Shown here: positions 1 to 8,478 of the stretch, one piece after another
Position numbering within the stretch: position 1 is the first letter of the stretch
How the letters are laid out: every line of letters begins with the position of its first letter
DNA from: Mediterranea massiliensis
GTDB taxonomy: Bacteria > Bacteroidota > Bacteroidia > Bacteroidales > Bacteroidaceae
NCBI RefSeq assembly: GCF_900128475.1
Contig: NZ_LT635838.1
Coordinates: 622,536 to 686,535, forward strand
Direction: 5' to 3'
DNA length: 64,000 nucleotides
Translations under genes and position numbers: made by a program
The notes under the pieces: model-generated
Databases searched by the model: none
What the model saw: the letters and a program-made list of their open reading frames with translations, nothing else
What the model was told of the DNA's origin: nothing

Positions 1-1433
1 CCAGCTCCATCACCATCGGATTCGGCGGTTCGGTAGGAGCCGAGGCCCCCATCGTGCTGACCGGCTCGGCCATCGGTTCCAACCTGGGCAGTATCTTCAA
101 GATGGAGCACCGCACACTGATGCTGCTCGTGGGCTGTGGCGCGGCAGGTGCGGTGGCCGGCATCTTCAAGGCGCCCATCGCCGGACTGGTCTTCACGCTG
201 GAAGTGCTGATGATAGACCTCACCATGTCGTCGCTGCTCCCCCTGCTGATATCGGCCGTGACGGCCGCCACGGTGTCCTACGTCGTGACGGGACAGGAGG
301 CCATGTTCCAGTTCCACCTGGACCAGCCCTTCGAACTGAGTCGCATTCCCTACGTCATCATGCTGGGCATCTTCTGCGGACTCATTTCACTGTACTTCAC
401 CCGTGCCATGAACTCGGTGGAAGGCGTTTTCGGCCGGCTCAAGAAGCCTTATAAGAAACTGATGGTGGGCGGTGCCATGCTGAGCATCCTCATCTTTCTC
501 TTCCCTCCGCTTTACGGCGAAGGCTACGACACCATCGAACTGCTGCTCAACGGCACGACCAATGCCGAATGGGACACGGTGATGAACAACTCCTTCTTCT
601 ACGGTCACGGCGACCTGCTGCTCGTCTACCTGATGCTCATCATCCTCTTCAAGGTATTTGCCTCGAGCGCCACCAACGGCGGCGGCGGTTGCGGCGGTAT
701 CTTCGCCCCCTCACTTTATCTGGGCTGTATCGCAGGCTTCGTCTTCTCCCACTTCAGCAACGAGTTCGACGTGACGGCCTACCTGCCCGAGAAGAACTTC
801 GCTCTGATGGGCATGGCAGGCGTGATGAGCGGCGTGATGCACGCCCCGCTGACAGGTGTCTTCCTCATCGCCGAACTCACGGGTGGCTACGACCTGTTCC
901 TGCCGCTGATGATTGTATCTGTCAGCGCATACCTCACCATCATCGTCTTCGAGCCCCACAGCATCTACTCCATGCGTCTGGCCAAGAAGGGCGAACTGCT
1001 GACCCACCACAAGGACAAGGCCGTACTGACCCTGATGAAGGTGGAGAACGTAGTGGAGAAAGACTTTGTCGTGGTCCATCCCGAAATGGACTTGGGTGAA
1101 ATGGTGCGGGCCATCTCGAAGTCGAAACGCAACATCTTCCCCGTCACCGACCAGGAAGGCAAGCTGTTGGGCATTGTCCGGCTGGACGACATCCGCAACA
1201 TCATGTTCCGCCAGGAACTGTACCACCGCTTCACAGTGAGCAAGTTCATGACCTCAGCCCCCGGCCGCCTCTACGACACGGACAACATGGAGCAGGTGAT
1301 GCAGACCTTCGACGACACCCAGGCCTGGAATCTGCCCGTCGTCGACCAGGAAGGCAAGTACCTGGGCTTCGTCTCGAAATCGAAGATATTCAATTCGTAC
1401 CGCGAGGTACTGGTACACTTCTCGGACGAGTGA
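1..1433 (+). CDS. ClC-family chloride channel/antiporter with C-terminal CBS pair (5' partial)
   Basis: This is an integral membrane ClC chloride channel or H+/Cl- exchanger. The frame is already open at the window edge, so the N-terminus is missing. The first visible residues contain GGSVGAEAP, which matches the ClC gating-glutamate motif (G-x-E-x-P). Further on, GGGGCGGIFAP matches the GxFxP selectivity-filter motif. Several hydrophobic helices follow, and the last ~130 residues form two CBS repeats (roughly visible residues 340-400 and 410-470), a cytosolic regulatory module. The stop is 28 bp before fmt on the same strand, so co-transcription is likely. An internal GTG at 54 is not the real start, because conserved ClC sequence precedes it. 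Confidence 0.93.
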   Translation, partial: SSITIGFGGSVGAEAPIVLTGSAIGSNLGSIFKMEHRTLMLLVGCGAAGAVAGIFKAPIAGLVFTLEVLMIDLTMSSLLPLLISAVTAATVSYVVTGQEAMFQFHLDQPFELSRIPYVIMLGIFCGLISLYFTRAMNSVEGVFGRLKKPYKKLMVGGAMLSILIFLFPPLYGEGYDTIELLLNGTTNAEWDTVMNNSFFYGHGDLLLVYLMLIILFKVFASSATNGGGGCGGIFAPSLYLGCIAGFVFSHFSNEFDVTAYLPEKNFALMGMAGVMSGVMHAPLTGVFLIAELTGGYDLFLPLMIVSVSAYLTIIVFEPHSIYSMRLAKKGELLTHHKDKAVLTLMKVENVVEKDFVVVHPEMDLGEMVRAISKSKRNIFPVTDQEGKLLGIVRLDDIRNIMFRQELYHRFTVSKFMTSAPGRLYDTDNMEQVMQTFDDTQAWNLPVVDQEGKYLGFVSKSKIFNSYREVLVHFSDE

Positions 1434-1461
1434 CCACTGAAGAGATATTCCCAAACGATAA

Positions 1462-2439
1462 ATGAACAACATGAAGAAAGAAGACTTGAGAATCGTATAT
1501 ATGGGCACGCCCGACTTTGCCGTGGAGGCCCTGCGCTGCCTCGTGGAAGGTGGCTACAACGTGGTGGGCGTCATCACCATGCCCGACAAACCGGCCGGAC
1601 GCGGACACAAGCTGCAATACTCGCCCGTCAAGCAGTATGCGCTGGAACACAACCTGCCCCTGCTCCAGCCCGAGAAACTGAAGAACGAGGAGTTTCTGGA
1701 CGCCCTGCGTGCCTGGCAGGCCGACCTGCAGATTGTCGTGGCCTTCCGCATGCTGCCCGAAGTGGTGTGGAACATGCCCCGCCTGGGCACCTTCAACCTG
1801 CACGCCTCCCTGCTGCCCCAATACCGCGGAGCTGCGCCCATCAACTGGGCCGTCATCAACGGCGAGACGGAGACGGGCATCACCACCTTCTTCCTGAAGC
1901 ATGAGATTGATACGGGCGAGGTCATCCAGCAGGTACGCGTCCCCATTGCCGACACGGACGACGTGGGCATCGTCCACGACAAACTGATGATGCTGGGCGG
2001 CAAGCTGGTAACCGAAACCGTGGACGCCATTCTGGACGGCAGCATCCACAGCATCCCGCAAGAGGAGATGGGCGTGACGGGCGAACTGAAACCGGCTCCC
2101 AAAATTTTCAAGGAAACGTGCCGCATCGACTGGAACCAGCCCGTGAAGCGCATCTACGACTTCGTGCGCGGCCTCTCACCCTACCCCTCGGCCTGGACCG
2201 AGCTGGTACAGCCCGACGGAACGACGGTGGTACTGAAAGTGTTCGACACAGAAAAGATTTCCCAGGCGCATAACCTGAAGCCGGGCACCCTGCTGACCGA
2301 CGGCAAGACCTACCTGCGCGTGGCTGCAGCCGACGGCCTCATCGGCATCCGCTCCCTGCAACTGCCGGGCAAGAAGCGGCTGAAGACCGACGAACTGCTC
2401 CGCGGCTTCCACCTGGACGAGACTTTCAACGTACAATAA
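1462..2439 (+). CDS. fmt: Methionyl-tRNA formyltransferase
   Basis: This cytosolic enzyme formylates initiator Met-tRNA using 10-formyl-THF. The 325 residues are the usual family length. The N-terminal Rossmann part opens with RIVYMGTPDFA, and the catalytic block reads NLHASLLPQYRGAAP followed by EIDTGEV, giving the Asn-His-Asp triad of the formyltransferase superfamily. The C-terminal OB-like domain is complete. The ATG at 1462 is followed by a second ATG three codons later that could equally serve. It lies 28 bp after the ClC gene and 30 bp before rpe, in an apparent + strand operon. Confidence 0.97.
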   Translation: MNNMKKEDLRIVYMGTPDFAVEALRCLVEGGYNVVGVITMPDKPAGRGHKLQYSPVKQYALEHNLPLLQPEKLKNEEFLDALRAWQADLQIVVAFRMLPEVVWNMPRLGTFNLHASLLPQYRGAAPINWAVINGETETGITTFFLKHEIDTGEVIQQVRVPIADTDDVGIVHDKLMMLGGKLVTETVDAILDGSIHSIPQEEMGVTGELKPAPKIFKETCRIDWNQPVKRIYDFVRGLSPYPSAWTELVQPDGTTVVLKVFDTEKISQAHNLKPGTLLTDGKTYLRVAAADGLIGIRSLQLPGKKRLKTDELLRGFHLDETFNVQ

Positions 2440-2469
2440 TACAGCATTCAAAACGTATATAAACAGCCT

Positions 2470-3120
2470 ATGAAACCCATTATATCCCCTTCCATCCTGT
2501 CTGCCAATTTCAGTAACCTGGCCCATGACATCGAGATGCTGAACCGCAGCGAAGCCGACTGGCTGCACATCGACATCATGGACGGTGTCTTTGTGCCCAA
2601 CATTTCGTTCGGTTTCCCCGTCCTGAAACATGTGGCCAAGCTGGCACAGAAACCGCTCGACGTACACCTGATGATTGTGCAGCCCGAAAAGTTCATCCCC
2701 GAAATCAAGGCGCTGGGCACGGAAATCATGAACGTGCACTACGAGACCTGCCCCCACCTGCACCGCGTGGTGCAGCAGATACGCGAAGCGGGCATGAAAC
2801 CGGCCGTCACCATCAACCCGGCCACCCCCGTCCTGCTGCTGCAGGACATTGTCCGCGAAGTGGACATGGTGCTCGTCATGGGCGTCAACCCCGGCTTCGG
2901 CGGGCAGAAGTTCATCGAGAATACCGTGGAGAAGGTGCGCCAGCTGCGCGAACTCATTGCCCGTACCGGCTCGAAAGCCCTGATTGAAGTGGACGGCGGT
3001 GTCAACCTTGAGACCGGTGCCCGGCTGATGGAAGCCGGTGCCGATGCCCTCGTGGCGGGTAATGCCGTTTTCTCGGCCCCCAATCCCGAAGAGGTCATCC
3101 ACGCCTTGAAGAATCTGTAA
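2470..3120 (+). CDS. rpe: Ribulose-phosphate 3-epimerase
   Basis: This enzyme interconverts ribulose-5-phosphate and xylulose-5-phosphate in the pentose phosphate pathway. The 216-residue TIM barrel is full length. Metal and catalytic motifs are visible: LHIDIMDGVFVPNISFG near residues 33-50, VHYE, and the late VDGGVN catalytic Asp motif with the phosphate-binding AGNAVF. It lies between fmt and comEC with short gaps (30 and 12 bp), which suggests a shared transcript. Confidence 0.97.
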   Translation: MKPIISPSILSANFSNLAHDIEMLNRSEADWLHIDIMDGVFVPNISFGFPVLKHVAKLAQKPLDVHLMIVQPEKFIPEIKALGTEIMNVHYETCPHLHRVVQQIREAGMKPAVTINPATPVLLLQDIVREVDMVLVMGVNPGFGGQKFIENTVEKVRQLRELIARTGSKALIEVDGGVNLETGARLMEAGADALVAGNAVFSAPNPEEVIHALKNL

Positions 3121-3132
3121 ATCTTCCACCAG

Positions 3133-5223
3133 TTGTTTCTCCAGGGACTACAACAGCATCCCTTTCTGAGGCTTCTGCTGCCGCTGGCCGCAGGAATCGT
3201 GTGCGGAGACGCACTTCTGCACGCCTTACCGACGGGGCTGCTCCTGAGTCTGGCCGCCCTGGCTGCAGGCATGCTTGTCATCAGCCACTGGCTGAGCCGC
3301 CAACGCCTGTTCGGTGTTTCCCTGCATGCCTTGCTGGCCATCACCGGCTGCCTGCTGCTGCAACGCCAGCTGGCGCAGGCCGACTTTCCCTTTACCGGAA
3401 AGGCGGGCTTCTACAAGGTCGTCATCCACAGCCAGCCGGAAGCCAAGGCGCGCAGCCTGCTCTGCCCCTCCCTCGTGCTGGAATGCGGAAAGAACGACAC
3501 CGTCCTCACACCTGCCGCGTCCAACAAGCAGTTCCTGCTCTACCTGCCGCCCGACTCCGCCGCCCGCTCCCTGCAGCGGGGAGACATTCTGTGGATACAC
3601 GCCCGTCTGGCACCGCCCGCCAACCAAGGGCTCCCCGATGAGTTCGACTACGCCCGCTTCCTGCGCCTGCGGGGGGTATGCGGCACGGCCTACGTGCCTG
3701 CCGGCCAATGGCAGAAAGCCGGACACGACTTCACCCGCACCCTGCGCCAACGGGCTGCCGACCGCCAGGCCCGCATCGTGGAGCAATACCGCCGCCAGGG
3801 CTTCGAAGGCGACGAACTGGCCATCCTCTCCGCCCTGACCGTAGGCGACAAGGACGACCTGAGCGAAGACATCGTCGAGACATACTCCGTGACGGGAGCC
3901 AGCCACGTGCTGGCCCTGTCGGGCTTGCACATCGGTTTCCTCTATGCCCTGTTCTGGTTCCTGGCCGCCCCGCTGTGGAAGCGCTGGCGCCTGCTGAAAC
4001 TTCCCCTGCTGCTATTGCTCGTGGTCCTGCTGTGGGGCTTTGCCTTCCTGACGGGACTCTCGCCTTCGGTAGTCCGCTCCGTCACCATGTTCAGCATCCT
4101 GGCCTTGTCCTACCTGCAGGTCGAAAAGCCACTGACGGCCAACACCGTGGCGGCCACCGCCTTCCTGATGCTGCTCGTCCGCCCCACCTGGCTGTTCAAC
4201 GTCGGCTTCCAGTTGTCATTCTGTGCGGTAGCGGCCATCCTGTTGTTCTATCCCCGCCTGAACAGCCTGTACCGGGGAAAGAACCGGTTCATCGGCAAGG
4301 TGTGGAGCCTGATGAGTGTCTCCATAGCCGCCCAGCTGGGTACCGCTCCGCTGGTGGCGCACTACTTCGCACGCTTCTCCACCCATTTTCTGCTCACCAA
4401 CCTGTGGGTCATCCCGATGGTCTCCATCATCCTCTATGCCGCCGTGGCCTGGCTGGCACTCAGTCCCTTCGCAACCTTACAGGCGGCCCTCACTCCCTGC
4501 ATCGAGAAACTGATTCAGGGACAGAACTACGTCCTGCAACGGATCGAGCAACTGCCCTTTGCCTCCATCGACCACCTCTGGCTGGACACTGCCGAAGTCC
4601 TCCTCATCTATGCCACCCTGCTCACCGCCTGCCGGTACCTGCGCCGACGGACGGCGGGCCACGCCTACACCCTGCTTTTCACCCTATTGATATGGGCTGG
4701 CTACCATACACTGAACATCACAACCAGCAGACCCTCCCAAAGCATCGCTTTCTACAACGTAAAAGATACTCCTGCCGTCCATTGCCTGACCGGCGGGAAG
4801 CATTCGTGGCTGGTCTGTGCCGACAGCCTTCCCCGCACGGAATGGCTCCAACGCTCGCTGGCCCCCCACTGGAACCACCAGCGCCTGCTTCCCCCGCAGG
4901 TGGTGACAGGACGCTACCAGGCTGACGGCCTCAGCCTGCACGACAACATCGTGACCTACGCCGGCAGCCGCATCTGCCTGCTGAACGACAACCGCTGGCG
5001 CGACCGCCGCTCGCCCCGTCCCCTGCCCGTGGACTACCTCTACCTGTCGCGCGGCTATCAGGGCGGCATCCACGAACTCACCTCCCTCTTCCGCATCGGT
5101 ACCGTCATCGTCGACGGCTCTCTGTCGTCCTACTACCGACAGCGCATCGCCGACGACTGCCTCCGGCTGGACATTCCCTGCCGCTATCTGGAGAAGGAAG
5201 GAATCATCCGCATCCCGCTCTGA
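3133..5223 (+). CDS. ComEC/Rec2-family DNA-uptake membrane protein
   Basis: This is a polytopic inner-membrane protein of the ComEC/Rec2 family, the DNA translocation channel in competent bacteria. The 696 residues comprise an N-terminal membrane pair with a soluble DUF4131-like segment, then the Competence domain (ALSGLHIGFLYAL, GLSPSVVRS) with many helices. A C-terminal domain of about 170 residues sits where the metallo-beta-lactamase part normally is, but no HxHxDH motif is visible, so it is probably catalytically degenerate. The only start directly after rpe is TTG at 3133; the frame is closed by the rpe stop codon itself. A role in natural transformation is not implied for this host. 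Confidence 0.9.
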   Translation: MFLQGLQQHPFLRLLLPLAAGIVCGDALLHALPTGLLLSLAALAAGMLVISHWLSRQRLFGVSLHALLAITGCLLLQRQLAQADFPFTGKAGFYKVVIHSQPEAKARSLLCPSLVLECGKNDTVLTPAASNKQFLLYLPPDSAARSLQRGDILWIHARLAPPANQGLPDEFDYARFLRLRGVCGTAYVPAGQWQKAGHDFTRTLRQRAADRQARIVEQYRRQGFEGDELAILSALTVGDKDDLSEDIVETYSVTGASHVLALSGLHIGFLYALFWFLAAPLWKRWRLLKLPLLLLLVVLLWGFAFLTGLSPSVVRSVTMFSILALSYLQVEKPLTANTVAATAFLMLLVRPTWLFNVGFQLSFCAVAAILLFYPRLNSLYRGKNRFIGKVWSLMSVSIAAQLGTAPLVAHYFARFSTHFLLTNLWVIPMVSIILYAAVAWLALSPFATLQAALTPCIEKLIQGQNYVLQRIEQLPFASIDHLWLDTAEVLLIYATLLTACRYLRRRTAGHAYTLLFTLLIWAGYHTLNITTSRPSQSIAFYNVKDTPAVHCLTGGKHSWLVCADSLPRTEWLQRSLAPHWNHQRLLPPQVVTGRYQADGLSLHDNIVTYAGSRICLLNDNRWRDRRSPRPLPVDYLYLSRGYQGGIHELTSLFRIGTVIVDGSLSSYYRQRIADDCLRLDIPCRYLEKEGIIRIPL

Positions 5224-5224
5224 C

Positions 5225-5248
5225 AAGGCCAACGAGCGGAAGGCCTTC
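5225..5248 (+). terminator. Possible weak terminator after comEC
   Basis: AAGGCC and GGCCTT flank a short loop just after the comEC stop, and a T-rich stretch follows about 18 bases later. The stem is only six base pairs, so this is a weak call. Confidence 0.3.
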
Positions 5249-5302
5249 TGCTACATTGACATTTTTTAATGTAAAGAACTCGGAAAAGTCGGACAATTGG
5301 GT

Positions 5303-5310
5303 TATCTTTG
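5303..5310 (+). promoter_or_regulatory. -7 promoter box (TATCTTTG) for the HAD/hotdog gene
   Basis: TATCTTTG matches the Bacteroides sigma-ABfr -7 consensus TAnnTTTG, 22 bp before the ATG at 5333. No convincing TTTG -33 box is visible at the standard spacing. Confidence 0.6.
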
Positions 5311-5332
5311 AAGAACATCAAACTTTACGGAT

Positions 5333-6565
5333 ATGAAATACAAGCTTTTGGTTCTCGATGTAGACGGAACTCTGCTCAATGAAGAGAAAGTCATCAGCAA
5401 ACGTACCCTTTCCGCCCTGCTGAAAGTACAGCAGACGGGCGTGCGCATCGCACTGGCTTCTGGGCGCCCCACCTATGGGCTGCTCCCCATCGCCAAGTCA
5501 CTGGAACTGGGGCTATACGGAGGTTTCATCCTGTCCTATAACGGCTCCCAGATCATCAATGCCAAGAACGGCGAAATCCTGTTCGAACGGCGTATCAATC
5601 CCGAAATGATACCTTATATCGAAAAGAAGGCTGTCAAGAACAATTTTGCTCTGTTCACCTATCACGACGACACGCTTCTGACCAACAGCCCCGACAACGT
5701 GCATGTCCAGGAGGAAGCGGCACTGAACAACCTGAAAATCATTACGGAAGAAGAGTTCTCCACCGCCATCGACTTCGCCCCCTGCAAATGCATGCTGGTG
5801 AGCGACGACGAAGAGGCGCTCACCGGCCTGGAGATCCACTGGAAGAAACGGCTCGACGGTGTGCTCGACGTCTTCCGCTCGGAGCCCTATTTCCTGGAAG
5901 TGGTGCCCTGTTCGGTAGACAAGGCCAACACGCTGGCTGTCCTGCTGGAATACCTGGGCATCCAGCGCGACGAAGTCATGGCCATCGGCGACGGCGTATG
6001 CGACGTGACCATGATCCAAATGGCCGGCACGGGCGTGGCAATGGGCAACTCGGTGGAATCGGTCAAGATCTGTGCCGACTATACAACAGACACCAACGCC
6101 AACGACGGCGTGGCCCAAGCGGTAGAGAAACTCATCCTGACCGAGATACGCGCCACCAAGATTCCACTCGACCAGCTGAACGCGCAGGCCGAACATGCCC
6201 TGATGGGCAACCTGGGCATCCAGTACACCTACGTCTCGCAGGACCGGGTGGAAGCCACTATGCCAGTGGACCACCGCACCCGCCAGCCTTTCGGCATCCT
6301 GCACGGCGGAGCCACCCTGGCCCTGGCCGAAACCGTAGCCGGACTGGGTTCGATGATACTCTGCCAACCCGACGAGTTTGTCGTGGGCATGCAGGTGAGC
6401 GGCAATCACATTTCCTCGGCCCACGAGGGCGACACGGTGCGTGCCGTAGGCACCATTGTCCACAAGGGACGCTCGTCGCACGTGTGGAACGTCGACGTGT
6501 TCACCTCGACCAACAAGCTGGTGTCGTCGGTACGCGTAGTCAACAGCGTCCTAAAGAAACGCTGA
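5333..6565 (+). CDS. Fusion of Cof-type HAD phosphatase and MenI/YdiI-like hotdog thioesterase
   Basis: Two enzymes are joined in one 410-residue chain. Residues 1 to ~275 form a HAD-IIB (Cof) phosphatase with motif I LDVDGTL (nucleophile D9, acid D11), motif II ASGRP and motif IV GDGVCD, where the usual Asn before the last Asp is Cys. Residues ~285-410 form a hotdog-fold acyl-CoA thioesterase. Its core FGILHGGATLALAE closely matches the HGG...AE signature of YdiI/EntH, including the catalytic Glu. YdiI is the DHNA-CoA thioesterase MenI of menaquinone synthesis, so a link to menaquinone is a reasonable but unproven inference. It has its own -7 box and no close operon partner. Confidence 0.88.
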   Translation: MKYKLLVLDVDGTLLNEEKVISKRTLSALLKVQQTGVRIALASGRPTYGLLPIAKSLELGLYGGFILSYNGSQIINAKNGEILFERRINPEMIPYIEKKAVKNNFALFTYHDDTLLTNSPDNVHVQEEAALNNLKIITEEEFSTAIDFAPCKCMLVSDDEEALTGLEIHWKKRLDGVLDVFRSEPYFLEVVPCSVDKANTLAVLLEYLGIQRDEVMAIGDGVCDVTMIQMAGTGVAMGNSVESVKICADYTTDTNANDGVAQAVEKLILTEIRATKIPLDQLNAQAEHALMGNLGIQYTYVSQDRVEATMPVDHRTRQPFGILHGGATLALAETVAGLGSMILCQPDEFVVGMQVSGNHISSAHEGDTVRAVGTIVHKGRSSHVWNVDVFTSTNKLVSSVRVVNSVLKKR

Positions 6566-6634
6566 TCCGACCAGCCACGCACGGCCTTCCCAAATAAAAC
6601 CATCCGCTCCTTCGCTCGGAAACAAACTTTTTCG

Positions 6635-6642
6635 TACTTTTG
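6635..6642 (+). promoter_or_regulatory. -7 promoter box (TACTTTTG) for the DHH phosphoesterase gene
   Basis: TACTTTTG fits TAnnTTTG and lies 37 bp before the ATG at 6680. TTCG at 6611-6614, 20 bp upstream, is a poor match to the TTTG -33 box. Confidence 0.55.
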
Positions 6643-6679
6643 CCGTCGCATTATTCACTTAAAAGACAAAAAGGTACAC

Positions 6680-7717
6680 ATGTTAAGCAAAGTTATCGCC
6701 CAAGCCAACATTGACCACTTCGCCAAATGGCTGGACCGCGCGGAGCGGATGGTTATCGTCACACACGTAAGCCCGGACGGCGACGCCATCGGGTCCTCCC
6801 TGGGATTGTGGCATTTCCTCAACTCACAGGACAAGACGGCCAATATCATTGTGCCCAACGCCTTCCCCGACTTCCTGAAATGGATGCCGGGCAACAAGGA
6901 CATCCTGCAATACGACCGCTACAAGGAGTTTGCCAACCAGCTCATCGTCGAAGCCGACGTCATCTGCTGCCTCGACTTCAACGCCCTGAGCCGCATCGAC
7001 GCCATGGCCGAAGCTGTCAGGAACTCGTCTGCACGCAAGATTCTGATTGACCATCACCTCCACCCCGAAGACTTCTGCAGCATCGTCATCTCCCATCCCG
7101 AGATATCGTCCACGTCGGAACTCATCTTCCGCCTGATCTGCCGCATGGGATACTTCAGCGACATCACCAAGGAAGCGGCCGAATGCATCTACACCGGCAT
7201 GATGACCGACACGGGCGGATTTACCTACAACTCCAACAACCGCGAAATCTACTTCATCATCAGCGAACTGCTCTCCAAGGGCATCGACAAGGACGCCATC
7301 TACCGCAAGGTGTTCAACACCTATTCGGAAAGCCGCCTGCGCCTGATGGGACATGTACTGACCCAGATGAAGGTCTATCCCGAATACCATGCCGCCCTGA
7401 TATCACTTACCGGCAAGGAGCAGAAGCAGTTCAATTACATCCGGGGCGACAGCGAAGGATTTGTCAACATCCCGCTCAGCATCAAGAACGTCATCTTCTC
7501 CTGCTTCCTGCGTGAAGACACCGAGAAGCCGATGATCAAGGTATCCCTGCGCTCGGTGGGCAAGTTCCCCTGCAACCAGCTGGCAGCCGAATTCTTCGGC
7601 GGAGGCGGACATCTGAACGCCTCGGGTGGCGAATTCTATGGCACTATGGAAGAAGCCCGCCAGGTATTCGAACAGGCATTGGAGAAATACAAACCCCTGC
7701 TCAACGCCAAAGGATAA
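6680..7717 (+). CDS. DHH/DHHA1 phosphoesterase, NrnA-like oligoribonuclease / pAp phosphatase
   Basis: This is a cytosolic DHH-family phosphoesterase of 345 residues. The N-terminal DHH domain shows VSPDGDAIGSSLG (metal-binding Asp residues) and LIDHHLHPE (the DHH motif near residues 118-121). The DHHA1 domain ends with the substrate-binding glycine motif FFGGGGHLNASGG. Length and motifs fit NrnA, which degrades short RNA (nano-RNA) and dephosphorylates pAp to AMP. The specific substrate is inferred from the family. Confidence 0.9.
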   Translation: MLSKVIAQANIDHFAKWLDRAERMVIVTHVSPDGDAIGSSLGLWHFLNSQDKTANIIVPNAFPDFLKWMPGNKDILQYDRYKEFANQLIVEADVICCLDFNALSRIDAMAEAVRNSSARKILIDHHLHPEDFCSIVISHPEISSTSELIFRLICRMGYFSDITKEAAECIYTGMMTDTGGFTYNSNNREIYFIISELLSKGIDKDAIYRKVFNTYSESRLRLMGHVLTQMKVYPEYHAALISLTGKEQKQFNYIRGDSEGFVNIPLSIKNVIFSCFLREDTEKPMIKVSLRSVGKFPCNQLAAEFFGGGGHLNASGGEFYGTMEEARQVFEQALEKYKPLLNAKG

Positions 7718-7763
7718 AAAGCCAAGAGTAAAGGTTAAAAGATACGAACTTTACTTCCGTATC

Positions 7764-7794
7764 TTTCAATATTCAAGGAAATCAGATACTTTTG
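7764..7794 (+). promoter_or_regulatory. Promoter of the DUF4827 gene (TTTC-N19-TACTTTTG)
   Basis: The -7 box TACTTTTG (7787-7794) is preceded 19 bp upstream by TTTC (7764-7767), one mismatch from the TTTG -33 consensus of Bacteroides promoters. It lies 31 bp before the ATG at 7826. Confidence 0.6.
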
Positions 7795-7825
7795 CACGAA
7801 ATTTCTATTAATTACTGATTGTCAG

Positions 7826-8437
7826 ATGAAGAAACTCATATTATTCCTTTTTATATTGCTAAGCGCCAGCTTTGCCTTCCAGGCTTGCGACGACACAAAG
7901 ACCTATGCCGAAATGTTGGAAGAAGAAGACGATGCCATCGCCGATTTCATCAACAAGGAAGGTATTAAGGTCATTAGCCAGACCGAATTCTTTGATAACG
8001 ACTCTGTGACGGATGTCGAGAAGAACGAGTTTGTCCAATTGGCAAGTGGCGTATATATGCAGATTGTAGACAAAGGTTCGGACAATCCGGCCGATACCGT
8101 CAAAGACAATGAAGTTATATTGGTTCGCTTTATGGAATACAGTTTACTGGACAAGGATACCACCATAAGCAATCTATCACTTCCCTATTTGGTTGAAGAA
8201 TTCCGATACACAGCAACCTCATCATCCATTGCAGGTATTTTCAGCCAAAATAGTAGCCTCATGTATTCATGGTATGGTTATACTGCAGTACCTGCCGGAT
8301 GGCTGGTTCCTATGCCTTACATCCGCGACAGAGCTCATGTGCGTCTCATTGTCCCTTCTAAAATGGGACATCAGGCAGCCATGCAGAATGTCTATCCCTT
8401 TTATTATGACATAAAAAAATACCAATTTTACCGGTAA
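7826..8437 (+). CDS. DUF4827 family lipoprotein
   Basis: This 203-residue exported protein has a signal peptide (KKLILFLFILLSASFAFQ) ending in a lipobox-like AFQAC, so Cys20 is the probable lipidation site. The acidic segment after the cysteine (DDTKTYAEMLEEEDDAI) is consistent with Bacteroidota lipoproteins sorted to the outer membrane. The remainder matches my memory of the DUF4827 family, which is Bacteroidales-specific, has an FKBP-like fold and has no established function. It is 41 bp upstream of the phosphohexomutase gene and may be co-transcribed with it. Confidence 0.8.
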   Translation: MKKLILFLFILLSASFAFQACDDTKTYAEMLEEEDDAIADFINKEGIKVISQTEFFDNDSVTDVEKNEFVQLASGVYMQIVDKGSDNPADTVKDNEVILVRFMEYSLLDKDTTISNLSLPYLVEEFRYTATSSSIAGIFSQNSSLMYSWYGYTAVPAGWLVPMPYIRDRAHVRLIVPSKMGHQAAMQNVYPFYYDIKKYQFYR

Positions 8438-8478
8438 GGAATATTCAACTAACCCTTTAAAATTATAAATTATAACCT

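Noticed and set aside
3678..4925. A 415-codon open frame overlapping comEC in another + frame
   Set aside because: The product is Pro/Arg/His-rich as expected from an out-of-frame reading, while the comEC frame carries the Competence-domain motifs.
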